From Rathayibacter_A sp036510655 (GTDB taxonomy: Bacteria > Actinomycetota > Actinomycetes > Actinomycetales > Microbacteriaceae): 64,000 bases of DNA. The DNA lies in assembly GCA_036510655.1 (NCBI GenBank), contig DATCDQ010000098.1:1-64000 (forward strand). Direction: 5' to 3'. Positions 44,027 to 52,784 of the stretch are shown here, one piece after another (the first letter of the stretch is position 1; every line of letters starts with the position of its first letter). Under the pieces are notes generated by a model. It was given only the letters and a program-made list of their open reading frames with translations, did not search any database and was not told the DNA's origin. Made by a program: the position numbers and the translations under genes.

Positions 44027-44070
44027 AACAACTATTATATTATGTATAACTCAGTCTGCGTCAAGCGCTC
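44015..44070 (-). promoter_or_regulatory. AT-rich promoter and operator of the SDR-MarR operon
   Basis: A perfect 7-bp inverted repeat, AGTTATA (44015-44021) and TATAACT (44045-44051), spans the SDR start codon and a consensus TATAAT. A nested CATAA/TTATG pair lies inside it. TTGACG is found 19 bp upstream of TATAAT, inside the 3' end of the sigma factor gene. The stretch is strikingly AT-rich for this window and fits MarR operators. Confidence 0.65.
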
Positions 44071-45316
44071 CTGCCGCGGCGTTGCCCGGGCGAAATAGCT
44101 GATCCCGGCGGCGGGTGAGGTAGGCGCTCTCGGCGGTGTTGCCTGCCAACTCGATCGCTTCGTCATACGCCGCGCGCGACTCCTGACCGCGGCCCAGCCG
44201 GCGCAGCAGGTCGGCGCGGGCGGCGTGGTAGGCGTGATAGCCCGCCAGGGTGCCCGCCAGATGGTCGACGGTACCCAGAGCTACCTCCGGACCGTCGATC
44301 TCGGCAACCGCGATGGCCCGGTTGAGGGCGATGATGGGCGAGCGGTCAAGGCGGACGAGTTGGTCGTACAGGGCGACGACCTGCGACCAATCGGTGTCGC
44401 GGATGTCGCGGCCTGAGGTGTGCACGGCATTGATCGCCGCGAGCAGCTGGTAGCGACCCGGAGCCACGCCGGCGGCCAGGCGCTCACGCACGAGTTGGTG
44501 CCCCTCGGTGATCAGCCCCGCGTCCCACGCGCCGCGATCCTGCTCGCCGAGCGGCACAAGCTCGCCACTCGCCGACACCCGTGCAGCACGGCGAGCCTCG
44601 ATGAGGAGCATCAATGCAAGCAGGCCGGCCGCCTCACCGTCCTGCGGCATGAGTTCGCGGAGCAGCCGAGTAAGCCGGATCGCTTCGGCGGTCAGGTCGT
44701 TCCGAACGGGATCAGTGTCGGAGCCGGTGGCCAGATAGCCCTCGTTGAAGACGAGGAAGAGCACGGCGAGAACGCCGGAGACACGCGCCGGAAGATCCGT
44801 CGTGGACGGCATCCGATACGGGATGCGAGCCGCCTTGATCTTGGCCTTCGCGCGTGTGATTCGCTGACCGATGGTCGATTCCTGCACCACGAACGCGCGT
44901 GCGATCTCCGGCACGGTCAGCCCGCCGACCATGCGCAGCGTCAACGCCACCCGGGCATCCATCGCGAGGGCCGGATGACAGCAAGTGAAGATCAGTCGGA
45001 GCCTGTCGTCATGGATGGCGCCGAGAGGCTTGGGCGGTTCGTCGTCGTACAACAGCTGAGCCTCCTTCTGCTTGTCGTACCGCTTCTGATCGCGCCGGAT
45101 CCTGTCGATCGCCTTGCGATAGGCGGTGGTGGTCAGCCACGCGCCGCGGTTAGGAGGTACGCCAGCAACAGGCCATCGCGCGACGGCAGTCGCGAACGCT
45201 TCCGCGGCCGCCTCCTCGGCGACGTCGAGGTCTCCGAAACGCTTGGTCAGGGAGGCGACGACCCGCGCCCACTCATCGCGGTGGGCGCGAGTGACCGCCT
45301 GCTGAGCATCGGGCAT
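44051..45316 (-). CDS. ECF42-type RNA polymerase sigma factor with TPR-like extension
   Basis: A 421-residue extracytoplasmic-function sigma factor of the ECF42 group. The sigma-2 region is near the N-terminus (DVAEEAAAEAFATAVARWP, WLTTTAYRKAIDRIRRDQ) and the sigma-4 region follows (LTLRMVGGLTVPEIARAFVV, TIGQRITRAKAKIKAA). A long C-terminal extension (FLVFNEGYLATG, LLALMLLIEARRAAR, ALNRAIAVAEIDG) is diagnostic. ECF42 factors need this extension for activity and lack an anti-sigma factor. The ATG at 45316 sits two bases after the DGPF gene stop. Confidence 0.92.
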   Translation of the reverse strand: MPDAQQAVTRAHRDEWARVVASLTKRFGDLDVAEEAAAEAFATAVARWPVAGVPPNRGAWLTTTAYRKAIDRIRRDQKRYDKQKEAQLLYDDEPPKPLGAIHDDRLRLIFTCCHPALAMDARVALTLRMVGGLTVPEIARAFVVQESTIGQRITRAKAKIKAARIPYRMPSTTDLPARVSGVLAVLFLVFNEGYLATGSDTDPVRNDLTAEAIRLTRLLRELMPQDGEAAGLLALMLLIEARRAARVSASGELVPLGEQDRGAWDAGLITEGHQLVRERLAAGVAPGRYQLLAAINAVHTSGRDIRDTDWSQVVALYDQLVRLDRSPIIALNRAIAVAEIDGPEVALGTVDHLAGTLAGYHAYHAARADLLRRLGRGQESRAAYDEAIELAGNTAESAYLTRRRDQLFRPGNAAAGALDAD

Positions 45317-45318
45317 GC

Positions 45319-45675
45319 TCACATGCTCAGGAACGGCCGTACCTCGATCCTGCGGTTGCAGGCCTTCGAGCCCTGCGCAGCGAGCCCCAGCACCACGTCG
45401 AGGTCGGGCGCCTCGATGATCCAGAAGCCGCCCAAGTGCTCCTTCGACTCGAGGAACGGCCCGTCGGTGAAAGCCAACTCGTCGCCTCGGTTGTCGATGA
45501 CGGTGGCCGTGCTGGGCGAGTCGAGGCCGCCGGCGAAGACCCAATAGCCCTCAGCTATGAGCTGATCGTTGAACTTATCGATTGCTGCCGCCTCAGACGC
45601 GGTGGCGGACCCTGTCTCCTTCTCTCGGACGCCACCCGGGAGGAACTGCTCGATCACGGAAACTAAGTACTGCAT
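45319..45675 (-). CDS. DGPF (YCII-related) protein partnered with ECF42 sigma
   Basis: A 118-residue YCII-related protein with the name-giving DGPF in FTDGPFLESKEHLGGFWIIE. Such proteins are encoded next to ECF42 sigma genes and are their main targets, but are reported not to be needed for sigma activity; their biochemical role is unknown. The start follows CTGGAG. It is the first gene of the pair. Confidence 0.9.
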   Translation of the reverse strand: MQYLVSVIEQFLPGGVREKETGSATASEAAAIDKFNDQLIAEGYWVFAGGLDSPSTATVIDNRGDELAFTDGPFLESKEHLGGFWIIEAPDLDVVLGLAAQGSKACNRRIEVRPFLSM

Positions 45676-45730
45676 CGCTCATCATCTCCAGCGGTTCGGG
45701 CGCCCCTCATGGGCTGCCACTCACCCTTAC

Positions 45731-45757
45731 AACGAACCGCCGTGTCCCAATCCGACA
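45731..45757 (-). promoter_or_regulatory. Candidate ECF42 autoregulated promoter
   Basis: On the minus strand TGTCGGA (45751-45757) is followed about 17 bp later by CGTTG, close to the TGTCGA / CGAC-type pattern reported for ECF42. It lies about 60-80 bp before the DGPF start. The match is imperfect, so this is only a candidate. Confidence 0.3.
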
Positions 45758-45812
45758 TAGTCGCCCAAAATCTTGTAAGGAATTTCTGACGCGGAACGCG
45801 ACTGCGTGTGTC

Positions 45813-46085
45813 TCAGGCCGCGGCGAAGCGGCGGGCCGAGCGCTCCTTCGCCTTCACTGCCTCGACCTCGCGGTCTTTCGGCGGGGCGGTCGTTACAAGG
45901 TCGTCGAGCAGATGTTGGGTGAGATGCGCGATCTCGGCGACGGCGCGGTCGAACGCCTCGACGTTCGCCTTCGACGGCTTCGTCGTCCCGCTGATCTTGC
46001 GCACATACTGCAGTGCGGCCGCGTGCACTTCATCACTCGTTGCAGCGGGCTCGAAATTGTGGAGGGTGTGGATGTTCCGGCACAT
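45813..46085 (-). CDS. DUF2277 family protein
   Basis: A 90-residue protein of the DUF2277 family, recognised by MCRNIHTLHNFEPAATSDEV and ALQYVRKISGTTKPSKAN. The function is unknown; the family is common in actinobacteria and soluble. TAGCCT ends six bases before the ATG, with no Shine-Dalgarno, so it is probably leaderless. Confidence 0.9.
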   Translation of the reverse strand: MCRNIHTLHNFEPAATSDEVHAAALQYVRKISGTTKPSKANVEAFDRAVAEIAHLTQHLLDDLVTTAPPKDREVEAVKAKERSARRFAAA

Positions 46086-46097
46086 GCGAAAAGGCTA

Positions 46098-46486
46098 CCC
46101 CTCAGGCCTTGGCAGCACGAGAGGGACGCATCGAAACAGACGATCTGATGGCACGCTCATCCGGTTTCGTCAGCCGGGACGTCTTTCTGCTACTTTCTGC
46201 TACTGTCACGCAACCGCGGCTGAGCAAACCGAACGCCGGAGTAACGCGAGACCGGGTCCTGCACGACAAACCGGACGGGCAAGCGCATTCCGGTCCGGGC
46301 TATCGTCAAGACTCCGGGGTAGCGCAAGAGGGAGTTCCGGGCGGCACTGACTTCACCGGCCTCTTCGCGCCGCCTTCAACCGATCAGGGGAGCCCGAAAG
46401 CGCACAACTGACCAGGCCGCCGCTGGCTCATCACCAGGCGGATGGTCGTGAACGTGCCCAGTGGGCGCGCCCGCTGCCACGCAGAC
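46098..46486. other. Intergenic stretch with no supported gene
   Basis: About 390 bp between DUF2277 and the tRNA terminator. A plus-strand open frame covers much of it, but its start lies inside DUF2277 on the other strand, and it has no recognisable domain and no Shine-Dalgarno. The only structure noticed is a short duplication, TTTCTGCTAC twice near 46187-46208. Confidence 0.6.
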
Positions 46487-46524
46487 AAAAAGCCCGGACA
46501 CCAGCGAATGACTGGTATCCGGGC
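46487..46524 (-). terminator. Rho-independent terminator of tRNA-Glu
   Basis: On the minus strand GCCCGGATACCAG pairs with CTGGTGTCCGGGC across a seven-base loop (one G-T pair), followed directly by TTTTT. It starts six bases after the tRNA 3' end. Confidence 0.92.
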
Positions 46525-46529
46525 GATTG

Positions 46530-46602
46530 TGACCCCAGCGGGATTTGAACCCGCGTTACCGCCGTGAGAGGGCGACGTCCTAGGCCGCTAAACGATGGGG
46601 CC
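46530..46602 (-). tRNA. tRNA-Glu (CTC)
   Basis: A 73-nt cloverleaf on the minus strand. Acceptor arms are GGCCCCA and TGGGGTC, the anticodon loop is CTCTCAC with anticodon CTC, and the T arm is CGGGTTCAAATCCCG. CCA is not encoded. A strong terminator follows. Confidence 0.95.
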
Positions 46603-46664
46603 GCTTGCAACTCATCGAGTATGCCACACGCCGCCCCGCGGAACAAACTGACCGCCGGCGTCGT

Positions 46665-47567
46665 TCACGCCAAAACGCGCAGCGCTCCCGGCACGACTTC
46701 CACGTCGATCGGCAGGGTGCCGATCCGCTCGCCGTCCGCATAGGCGATCGTGCTCGGCGACTCGAGCCTGACACTGCGAACACGGGAGAGTTGCACCTCA
46801 GGAAGCGACGTATGCGTTCCGGAGAATACTTTTGAGAAAACGCTGATGAAACGGATCTTGGACATCGGAGTGACGATGAACAGGTCCAGCAGCCCATCGT
46901 CGAGTTCGGCGGCGGGAGCGACCATCATTCCGCCACCGATCGAGCGATTGTTCGCGACCGAGATCAGCATCGCGCGAGTCGCGAACGACTCGCTGTCTGT
47001 GGTCACGACATACTCGATCGGCCGGAAGCTGACGAGCTCAAGCAGCATGGCCAACGTGTACCGGCTTTTGCCGCGCGGATGCGACATGCGGTTGGCGCGC
47101 TCGTTCACCACGGCGTCGAATCCGGCGGAGAGCACCCCGATGAACCACGTGGTGAGCCCGCCCTGCCGAATACGCCCAGCGTCGATCACGCGCGGACCGC
47201 GCTCCAAGGCGCCCAGCAGCGCGCGGATGGCGGCATCCGGATCGTCGATCGGTATACCTAGTCCGCGCGCCACGTCGTTGCCGGTGCCACTCGGAACGAT
47301 GCCCAAGGGCACTGCCGTGCCTGCAACGATGTTCGTCCCCATCCCGGCCATGCCGTCGCCGCCGACCATCACGAGTGCGTCCGCGCCGGCGTCGACGGCC
47401 GCCATCGTCTCACGCCGCAGGAGCTCGCCGTTCGGTTGCGTGATCGCGACGACATCGAAGCCGGCCGCGCTCAGCGCGGTCACCACGGCCGGACCAACCT
47501 CCTGTCGAGCCCCGAACGAGGCTTGCGGATTGATCGCAACGACGATGCGGGGAGCGGCGGGCGACAT
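46665..47567 (-). CDS. Diacylglycerol/lipid kinase family protein
   Basis: A 300-residue protein of the DagK catalytic family, which phosphorylates diacylglycerol or related lipids. Motifs include VVAINPQASFGA, the nucleotide site VGGDGMAGMGTN, and PLGIVPSGTGNDVARGLG, followed by a beta-sandwich domain ending VPGALRVL. CATAAT lies eight bases before the ATG with no Shine-Dalgarno, suggesting a leaderless start in the 37-bp gap behind the copper ATPase. Confidence 0.92.
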   Translation of the reverse strand: MSPAAPRIVVAINPQASFGARQEVGPAVVTALSAAGFDVVAITQPNGELLRRETMAAVDAGADALVMVGGDGMAGMGTNIVAGTAVPLGIVPSGTGNDVARGLGIPIDDPDAAIRALLGALERGPRVIDAGRIRQGGLTTWFIGVLSAGFDAVVNERANRMSHPRGKSRYTLAMLLELVSFRPIEYVVTTDSESFATRAMLISVANNRSIGGGMMVAPAAELDDGLLDLFIVTPMSKIRFISVFSKVFSGTHTSLPEVQLSRVRSVRLESPSTIAYADGERIGTLPIDVEVVPGALRVLA

Positions 47568-47604
47568 AGTTCTTGATTATGGCGGAACGCGGCGCTGCTG
47601 CGGG

Positions 47605-49752
47605 TCAATGCAACCGCAACCGCCGCAGCAATTGTGCGTTCAGGGCGACGACGATGGTTGAGAGGCTCATCAAAACGGCTCCGAGCGCCGGCGACACGGT
47701 GATCCCTGCCCAGACCAGCGCTCCGGCAGCCAAGGGAATCGCGAACACGTTGTAGCCGGTGGCCCAGAACAGGTTCTGCTGCATCTTGCGGTACGTGGCG
47801 TGCGACAGTGCGATGGTGCGGGCAACCCCACGCGGATCACTCGACACCAGCACGATTCCAGCGGCCTCGATCGCGACGTCCGTGCCCGCGCCGATCGCAA
47901 TGCCGACATCAGCCTGGGCGAGTGCCGGCGCGTCGTTCACGCCGTCTCCGACCATCGCGACTTTGGAACCGTCCGCCTGCAGCTGTGCGACAGCGGCCGC
48001 CTTGCGCTCGGGCAACACCTCGGCGAGCACCTCCGTGATGCCCAACTGGCCGGCCACGGCTGACGCGACCGCCTGCGAGTCTCCGGTCAGCATGGCGACG
48101 CGCACTCCGGCATCCACCAGCGAGCGCACCGCCTCAGCAGATTGCGGACGCACGACATCGGCAAGTTCGATCGCACCCAGAACACTCCCCCCCTCGACGA
48201 CGTACACGACCGACCGGGCGTCACGGCCTGCGTCGACGGTGGCCTGTACCAACTCCGGGCTGAGTTCCAATCCGCGCTCGTCAAGCAAACGCGCGGCGCC
48301 GACCGCAACAGTTCGCGCATCCACTTCTCCGGTGACGCCTCGCCCGGGCATGGCTTGGAAGTTTTCCACCTTGGGCACCCGGATGCCGCGCGCGAGCGCC
48401 GCATCAACGATCGCCCGCCCGATCGGATGCTCCGCGGGAGCCTCGACGGATGCGGCAAGCGCCAGCAACTCCGCTTCTGCAACCCCCTGTCGGGTGTGCA
48501 CCGCGACGACCCCCTGCTTGCCCTCCGTGAGCGTGCCGGTCTTGTCGAACAACACGACGTCGATCCGACGCGCGTCCTCCAACGCGGCGCGGCTGCGAAT
48601 CAGCAGTCCGTTGCGCGCACCCAGCGTTGTAGCGATCTGGGCGACGAGTGGGATCGCGAGCCCGAGCGCGTGCGGGCACGCGATGATCAGCACCGTGACG
48701 ACGCGTTCCAGCACGAACGACGGGTCGCCCGGTTCGATCAGTGCCCAGCTGACCAGTGTGATCGCCGCAGCGGCAAGCGCGACGTAGAACAGCCATCCGG
48801 CCGCCTTGTCGGCCAGCAACTGTGACCCAGACTTCGCATTCTGCGCGTCTGCGACCAATCGCATGATGCCCGCGATCGCCGTGTCTGAGCCGACTTTCGT
48901 GACACGCACCGTGAGGGTGCCTGTGCCGCTGATGCTGCCTGCGACGACAGCATCCCGCTCGGTCTTCTCGACCGGGACGGACTCCCCCGTCAGCAGGGAT
49001 TCGTCGACGTCAGAGCGTCCATCGACGACAACACCGTCTGCGGGAATACTCGCGCCCGGCCGGATCAGGACGAGTGAGTCCACCGCGAGCTCCGACACCG
49101 GGACGGTCTGGATGCTATCTGTGCCGTCCGCCCCGCGCGTCACGAGCTCAGCCTGATCCGGAAGCAGCTTAGCCAGTTCACCGAGCGCATTCTGTGCGCC
49201 CATCACGGCTGACATCTCAATCCAGTGGCCAAGCAACATGATCGTGATCAGTGATGCGAGTTCCCACCAGAAATCCATCCCATGCAGGCCCAGGGTGACG
49301 GCGGCGCTGTAGCCGAACGCCACAAGGATCGCGAGCGCGATCAACGTCATCATGCCGGGCTTCCGCGCCCGCAATTCCGTCACAGCACCCCGCAGGAACA
49401 CCAGGCCGCCGTACAGGAAGATCGCGACTCCGAACACCGCCGGAATGTATTGACTCCCGGCAAAACGCGGGCCGTTCAGGCCGAGGATCTCCTGCAACCC
49501 AGGCGAGAACACCATGGTCGGCACCGTCAGGATCAGGCTCACCCAGAACTTGCGGCGAAAGATGGCCGGATCGTGGCCGGCATGGCCGGCATGGCCGGCA
49601 TGGCCCGAGTGGCCAGCATCCGAATCATGCCCGGCGTGCTCCTCATGCCCCGCGTGCTCATGATGTCCGCCGGCCGCGACGGTCTCCGTGCCCTCGGTCG
49701 CAGTGTGCTCGTGCATGTCGTGGTCCTGCATGTCCTGTGTGCTCCCGTTCAT
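47605..49752 (-). CDS. CPH-type heavy-metal P1B-ATPase (copper exporter)
   Basis: About 715 residues. The N-terminus is His-rich (GHSGHAGHAGHAGHDP) and replaces the usual heavy-metal-associated domain. The transmembrane metal site is CPH (IIACPHALGLAIPL), which marks the CopB/P1B-3 subgroup. DKTGTLTEG carries the phosphorylated Asp, LLTGESVP the actuator and VGDGVNDAPALAQADVG the hinge. Cu+ or Cu2+ export is the usual role. The ATG at 49752 was preferred because an upstream ATG (49767) lies inside the operator and at the predicted start site. The His repeats are encoded by a 9-bp tandem repeat. Confidence 0.93.
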   Translation of the reverse strand: MNGSTQDMQDHDMHEHTATEGTETVAAGGHHEHAGHEEHAGHDSDAGHSGHAGHAGHAGHDPAIFRRKFWVSLILTVPTMVFSPGLQEILGLNGPRFAGSQYIPAVFGVAIFLYGGLVFLRGAVTELRARKPGMMTLIALAILVAFGYSAAVTLGLHGMDFWWELASLITIMLLGHWIEMSAVMGAQNALGELAKLLPDQAELVTRGADGTDSIQTVPVSELAVDSLVLIRPGASIPADGVVVDGRSDVDESLLTGESVPVEKTERDAVVAGSISGTGTLTVRVTKVGSDTAIAGIMRLVADAQNAKSGSQLLADKAAGWLFYVALAAAAITLVSWALIEPGDPSFVLERVVTVLIIACPHALGLAIPLVAQIATTLGARNGLLIRSRAALEDARRIDVVLFDKTGTLTEGKQGVVAVHTRQGVAEAELLALAASVEAPAEHPIGRAIVDAALARGIRVPKVENFQAMPGRGVTGEVDARTVAVGAARLLDERGLELSPELVQATVDAGRDARSVVYVVEGGSVLGAIELADVVRPQSAEAVRSLVDAGVRVAMLTGDSQAVASAVAGQLGITEVLAEVLPERKAAAVAQLQADGSKVAMVGDGVNDAPALAQADVGIAIGAGTDVAIEAAGIVLVSSDPRGVARTIALSHATYRKMQQNLFWATGYNVFAIPLAAGALVWAGITVSPALGAVLMSLSTIVVALNAQLLRRLRLH

Positions 49753-49765
49753 GCTGCTGCCAACC

Positions 49766-49799
49766 ATACCCTATAGGGGTATATTCCACAGTTTGCCAA
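49766..49799 (-). promoter_or_regulatory. Copper-ATPase promoter with CsoR-like operator
   Basis: TTGGCA (49794-49799) and TATAGG (49770-49775) are 18 bp apart. The -10 is embedded in ATACCCTATAGGGGTAT (49766-49782), an ATACCC/GGGTAT inverted repeat like operators of the copper sensor CsoR. No csoR gene is visible in the window, so the regulator would act in trans. Confidence 0.7.
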
Positions 49800-49829
49800 G
49801 TCGTCGAAATGGGTATTAGCTGGTGCCTC

Positions 49830-50468
49830 ATGAGACTGACCAAGTTCGAACATGCTGCGTTGCTGCTGGAAGAATCCGGCAAGAAGCTCTTCGTCGACCC
49901 CGGGTCGTTCACGACCGCGCTGACCGACACGGTGAACACGAGCGCCGTCGTCATCACGCACGAGCACGCCGACCACTGGACGCCCGAGCAGCTCAACCGC
50001 GTGATTGAGATGAATCCCGACGTGCCGATCTACGGGCCCGCCGGCGTCGCAGCGGCAGCGAGCGACTTCGACATCATCACGGTCGCGGCAGGAGACACCG
50101 TCGAAGCAGGTCCGTTCACGCTGCGTTTCTTCGGCGGCAAGCACGCCTTGATCCACTCATCGATCCCCATCGTCGACAACCTGGGCGTGCTGATCAACGG
50201 CCAGCTGTTCTACCCGGGGGACTCGTTCACCATCCCGGAGGGCGTCGAGGTCGACGTGCTCGCCGTGCCGTCCAGCGCGCCGTGGCTCAAGGCGGCCGAG
50301 TTCATCGACTATGTGCTCGCCGTGAAGCCGAAGCGCAGTTTCCCGACGCACGAGATGGTCAACTCGGTCGCAGGCAAGAAAATGGCCAATGCACGAATCG
50401 CCTGGGCGACCGAACAGAGCGGAGGCGAATTCTTCCCGCTCGAGCCCGGCAACACGCTCGACATCTAA
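49830..50468 (+). CDS. Metallo-beta-lactamase-fold hydrolase (UlaG-like)
   Basis: A 212-residue metallo-beta-lactamase superfamily protein starting MRLTKFEHAALLLEESGKKL, the typical UlaG/YtkL N-terminus. Metal ligands are visible in VITHEHADHW (HxHxDH), then YPGDSF and FPTHEM. The substrate is unknown. It is divergent from the copper ATPase and shares its 80-bp control region, so a common response to copper is possible but unproven. Confidence 0.88.
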   Translation: MRLTKFEHAALLLEESGKKLFVDPGSFTTALTDTVNTSAVVITHEHADHWTPEQLNRVIEMNPDVPIYGPAGVAAAASDFDIITVAAGDTVEAGPFTLRFFGGKHALIHSSIPIVDNLGVLINGQLFYPGDSFTIPEGVEVDVLAVPSSAPWLKAAEFIDYVLAVKPKRSFPTHEMVNSVAGKKMANARIAWATEQSGGEFFPLEPGNTLDI

Positions 50469-50566
50469 GCGACGCCGCTCGATCACGTCGCACGGAACGC
50501 GTTGTGGTGTGCTTGCGGACTGGAATTGACGGCGCGATTCCGCTTCCTCACCCCGGGCACGGCGTC

Positions 50567-50584
50567 AAAACTGCCGTAAGGCAG
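50567..50584 (-). terminator. Weak terminator-like hairpin
   Basis: On the minus strand CTGCC-TTAC-GGCAG (50571-50584) is followed by TTTT. It lies just downstream of the first F420-dependent reductase gene. The stem is only five base pairs. Confidence 0.4.
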
Positions 50585-50602
50585 AACTCGGCCGCTTGGC
50601 GA

Positions 50603-51043
50603 CTACTCGTGGGCGGGCTCCAGAACGAACAGCGGGATCTGCCGCGTCGTCCTCAGCTGGTAGTCCGCGTACGGAGGGTACGCCGCCACGGCGCGCGCCC
50701 ACCAGAGCGTTTTCTCATCGCCCGTGGCCTCGTGCGAGAGATAATCGCGCTTGGCCGTGCCATCTTGCAGCTCGACCTGGGAGATCTTCCGAATATTGAA
50801 GTACCAGACCGGATGCTTCGGTGCACCGCCCATCGACGCGACCACCGCGTAGGCGCCGTCGTGCTCGACCCGCATCAGCGGCGTCTTGCGCAGTCTGCCG
50901 CTCTTGGCGCCGACCGTGGTCAGAATGATCACAGCCCGCCCGCCCAGTGTCAGGCCTTCGGTGCCACCGGAACTTTCGTAGAGCTCCACCTGCTCGCGAG
51001 AGCGCTTCACCGGACTGGGTTCGTATTCACCGACAAGGGGCAT
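50603..51043 (-). CDS. Deazaflavin (F420)-dependent nitroreductase/quinone reductase family protein
   Basis: A 146-residue member of the Ddn-like split-barrel family (PF04075). TTVGAKSGRLRKTPLMRVEHDG is the family core, with WYFNIRK and TARQIPLFVLEP-like text at the end (TTRQIPLFVLEPAHE). Such proteins use reduced coenzyme F420 to reduce quinones or nitro compounds. The neighbouring F420 uptake and maturation genes support cofactor use. It is followed, 41 bp upstream in transcription, by a paralogue. Confidence 0.88.
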   Translation of the reverse strand: MPLVGEYEPSPVKRSREQVELYESSGGTEGLTLGGRAVIILTTVGAKSGRLRKTPLMRVEHDGAYAVVASMGGAPKHPVWYFNIRKISQVELQDGTAKRDYLSHEATGDEKTLWWARAVAAYPPYADYQLRTTRQIPLFVLEPAHE

Positions 51044-51084
51044 GATTAAACGCTATCGCGCCGGAGCGATTCATGACGCCGAGG

Positions 51085-51585
51085 TCAGGCTCGCGCCAAA
51101 CGAAAGATCCGCATGACCCGACCAGCGGTGCGCTCGTATTGGCGATAGTCAGGCCACTGGGCTTCGAGGATTGCCCACACGGCCTCCCGCTCGTCGTCGT
51201 TGACCAGACGTGCATGCACACGGATGCGTCGCCCGCGGACGCTGACCGCGGCATCCGGATGTGCGAGGAGGTTCCATGTCCACGCTGGATGCTCCGAGCG
51301 TGCGAAGTTGCTGCCCGTCACCAACAGATTGCCGGCACCATCTCGGCAGTACATGAGCGTGGTGTCACGCGGCACGCCCGACTTCGCCCCCACAGTATGC
51401 AACACGAGTGACGGCACGAGTAGCCCGCTCAACTGCACGCGCCCTCCCGTGAGCAGCCGCATGCCGCGTTCCAGCGGTGGCATCACGACCGGGCCGACCC
51501 GGCGGAACGCACGCGTGCGTGACATGCGCGCAACCGCGCGACGCACTTCATGCGTGAGAGACGGCATCCGTCCATTGTCGCGCAT
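51085..51585 (-). CDS. Second Ddn-like F420-dependent reductase
   Basis: A 166-residue paralogue of the neighbouring reductase. The core LVLHTVGAKSGVPRDTTLMY and TGSNFARSEHPAWTWNLLA match the nitroreductase/quinone reductase family. A longer N-terminal segment of basic and hydrophobic residues precedes the barrel, as in membrane-associated Ddn members. The ATG at 51603-type upstream codons are not in frame; a second in-frame ATG six codons in is possible. It is divergent from the ABC cassette. Confidence 0.87.
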   Translation of the reverse strand: MRDNGRMPSLTHEVRRAVARMSRTRAFRRVGPVVMPPLERGMRLLTGGRVQLSGLLVPSLVLHTVGAKSGVPRDTTLMYCRDGAGNLLVTGSNFARSEHPAWTWNLLAHPDAAVSVRGRRIRVHARLVNDDEREAVWAILEAQWPDYRQYERTAGRVMRIFRLARA

Positions 51586-51775
51586 CGCCCGAGTTCTCGT
51601 TCGGGTGCAGCGACAACGTCACTGTCGTAGACTTTTGCCAACGACCCCCGGCTGTATTTGGCACGGTGCGCCGACTCCGGATTGGGGCGGCAGGTCTCGC
51701 AGTGTTGTGTCAACGAGTGTTTTCTCCTCCTGTGTTTTCTGCCCTGTGCTTGTTTACCCCGCCTCGAAAGTTGTC

Positions 51776-52771
51776 ATGCGCGCACCAATCCATACGGTTC
51801 TTCTCGTCGGCGCCACGGCGCTCGCACTCATGCTCAGCGGATGCTCCGCTGCCGCGAGCGGCCAGTCCGCGGCATCCGCCTCGGTGACAGCGTCGGCTGC
51901 CGCGTCCGGGCCGATCGACAACTGCGGCACCACTGTGACGGTCGGAGCCCCGCCGAAGCGCATCGTGACGATCAAATCCTCCGCGACCGAACTCTTGCTC
52001 GCCCTCGGACTGGGCAAGCGCATCGTCGGCTCAGCATTCCTCGATGGACCGATCCCTGCCTCGCTCGCCAGCCACGGAACGCCGAAGGTGATCAGTGAGT
52101 TCCTGCCCGGGCAAGAGGCTGTGCTCGCACTGCAACCGGACTTCATTTACGGCGGCTGGGAGTCGAACTTCTCCGCAGACGGTGTCGGTGAGCGCGCCTC
52201 GCTCGCCGGCCTCGGAATCGGCACCTACGTGTCGCCGTCGGCGTGCAAGGAGAGTTCCCTCATGCCCGACCCGCTCACGTTCAACACCGTGTTCACCGAG
52301 ATCGATCAGGCCGGCCGCATTTTCGGGGCGAGCGCTGCGGCGCAAAAGCTCGTGACACAACAGAAGGCGCAACTGCGTGCGCTCACGCCGCCGAAGAAGT
52401 CGGTCAGTGCACTGTGGTACTCAAGCGGCGGCACCACCCCATATGTCGGGGCGGGCATCGGTGCGCCGGAGATGATCATGCGGGCGTCCGGGCTCGACAA
52501 CATCTTCTCGAATGTGCACGACACCTGGAGTTCGGTCAGTTGGGAAGCGATCGCCGCGGCGAACCCGCACGTCATCGTGGTCGTCGATGCGGACTGGAAC
52601 ACCGCGAAATCGAAGATCAGCACGCTGGAAACCAATCCGGTCACCAAGAATCTCGATGCGGTCGTCCATCACCGCTTCATCGTGCTGCCGTTCGCGTCGA
52701 CTGAAGCAGGGGTGCGCAACGTGCAAGCGGCTGCGGGCGTGATCGCCCAATTGAAGAAGCTGAACAATTGA
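51776..52771 (+). CDS. Proposed F420-0 ABC transporter, substrate-binding lipoprotein
   Basis: A 331-residue periplasmic-binding protein of the FecB/BtuF fold. The lipoprotein signal VGATALALMLSGC is near residues 11-24; the fold shows PPKRIVTIKSSATELLLALG and LPGQEAVLALQPDFIYGGW. With the two genes after it, it matches the actinobacterial cassette proposed to import the F420 precursor F420-0 (TIGR03868/03869/03873), found in species that keep only cofE. The adjacent cofE and F420 enzymes fit this exactly. A siderophore or B12 importer is the main alternative. Confidence 0.8.
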   Translation: MRAPIHTVLLVGATALALMLSGCSAAASGQSAASASVTASAAASGPIDNCGTTVTVGAPPKRIVTIKSSATELLLALGLGKRIVGSAFLDGPIPASLASHGTPKVISEFLPGQEAVLALQPDFIYGGWESNFSADGVGERASLAGLGIGTYVSPSACKESSLMPDPLTFNTVFTEIDQAGRIFGASAAAQKLVTQQKAQLRALTPPKKSVSALWYSSGGTTPYVGAGIGAPEMIMRASGLDNIFSNVHDTWSSVSWEAIAAANPHVIVVVDADWNTAKSKISTLETNPVTKNLDAVVHHRFIVLPFASTEAGVRNVQAAAGVIAQLKKLNN

Positions 52772-52784
52772 AGAAGACGGACAG

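Noticed and set aside
46013..46411. A 132-codon plus-strand open frame in the gap before tRNA-Glu
   Set aside because: It starts inside DUF2277 on the other strand, has no Shine-Dalgarno and no recognisable domain.
46487..46524. The hairpin beside tRNA-Glu as an attachment site
   Set aside because: It is a plain terminator with a T tract; no integrase or direct repeat of the tRNA 3' end was seen.
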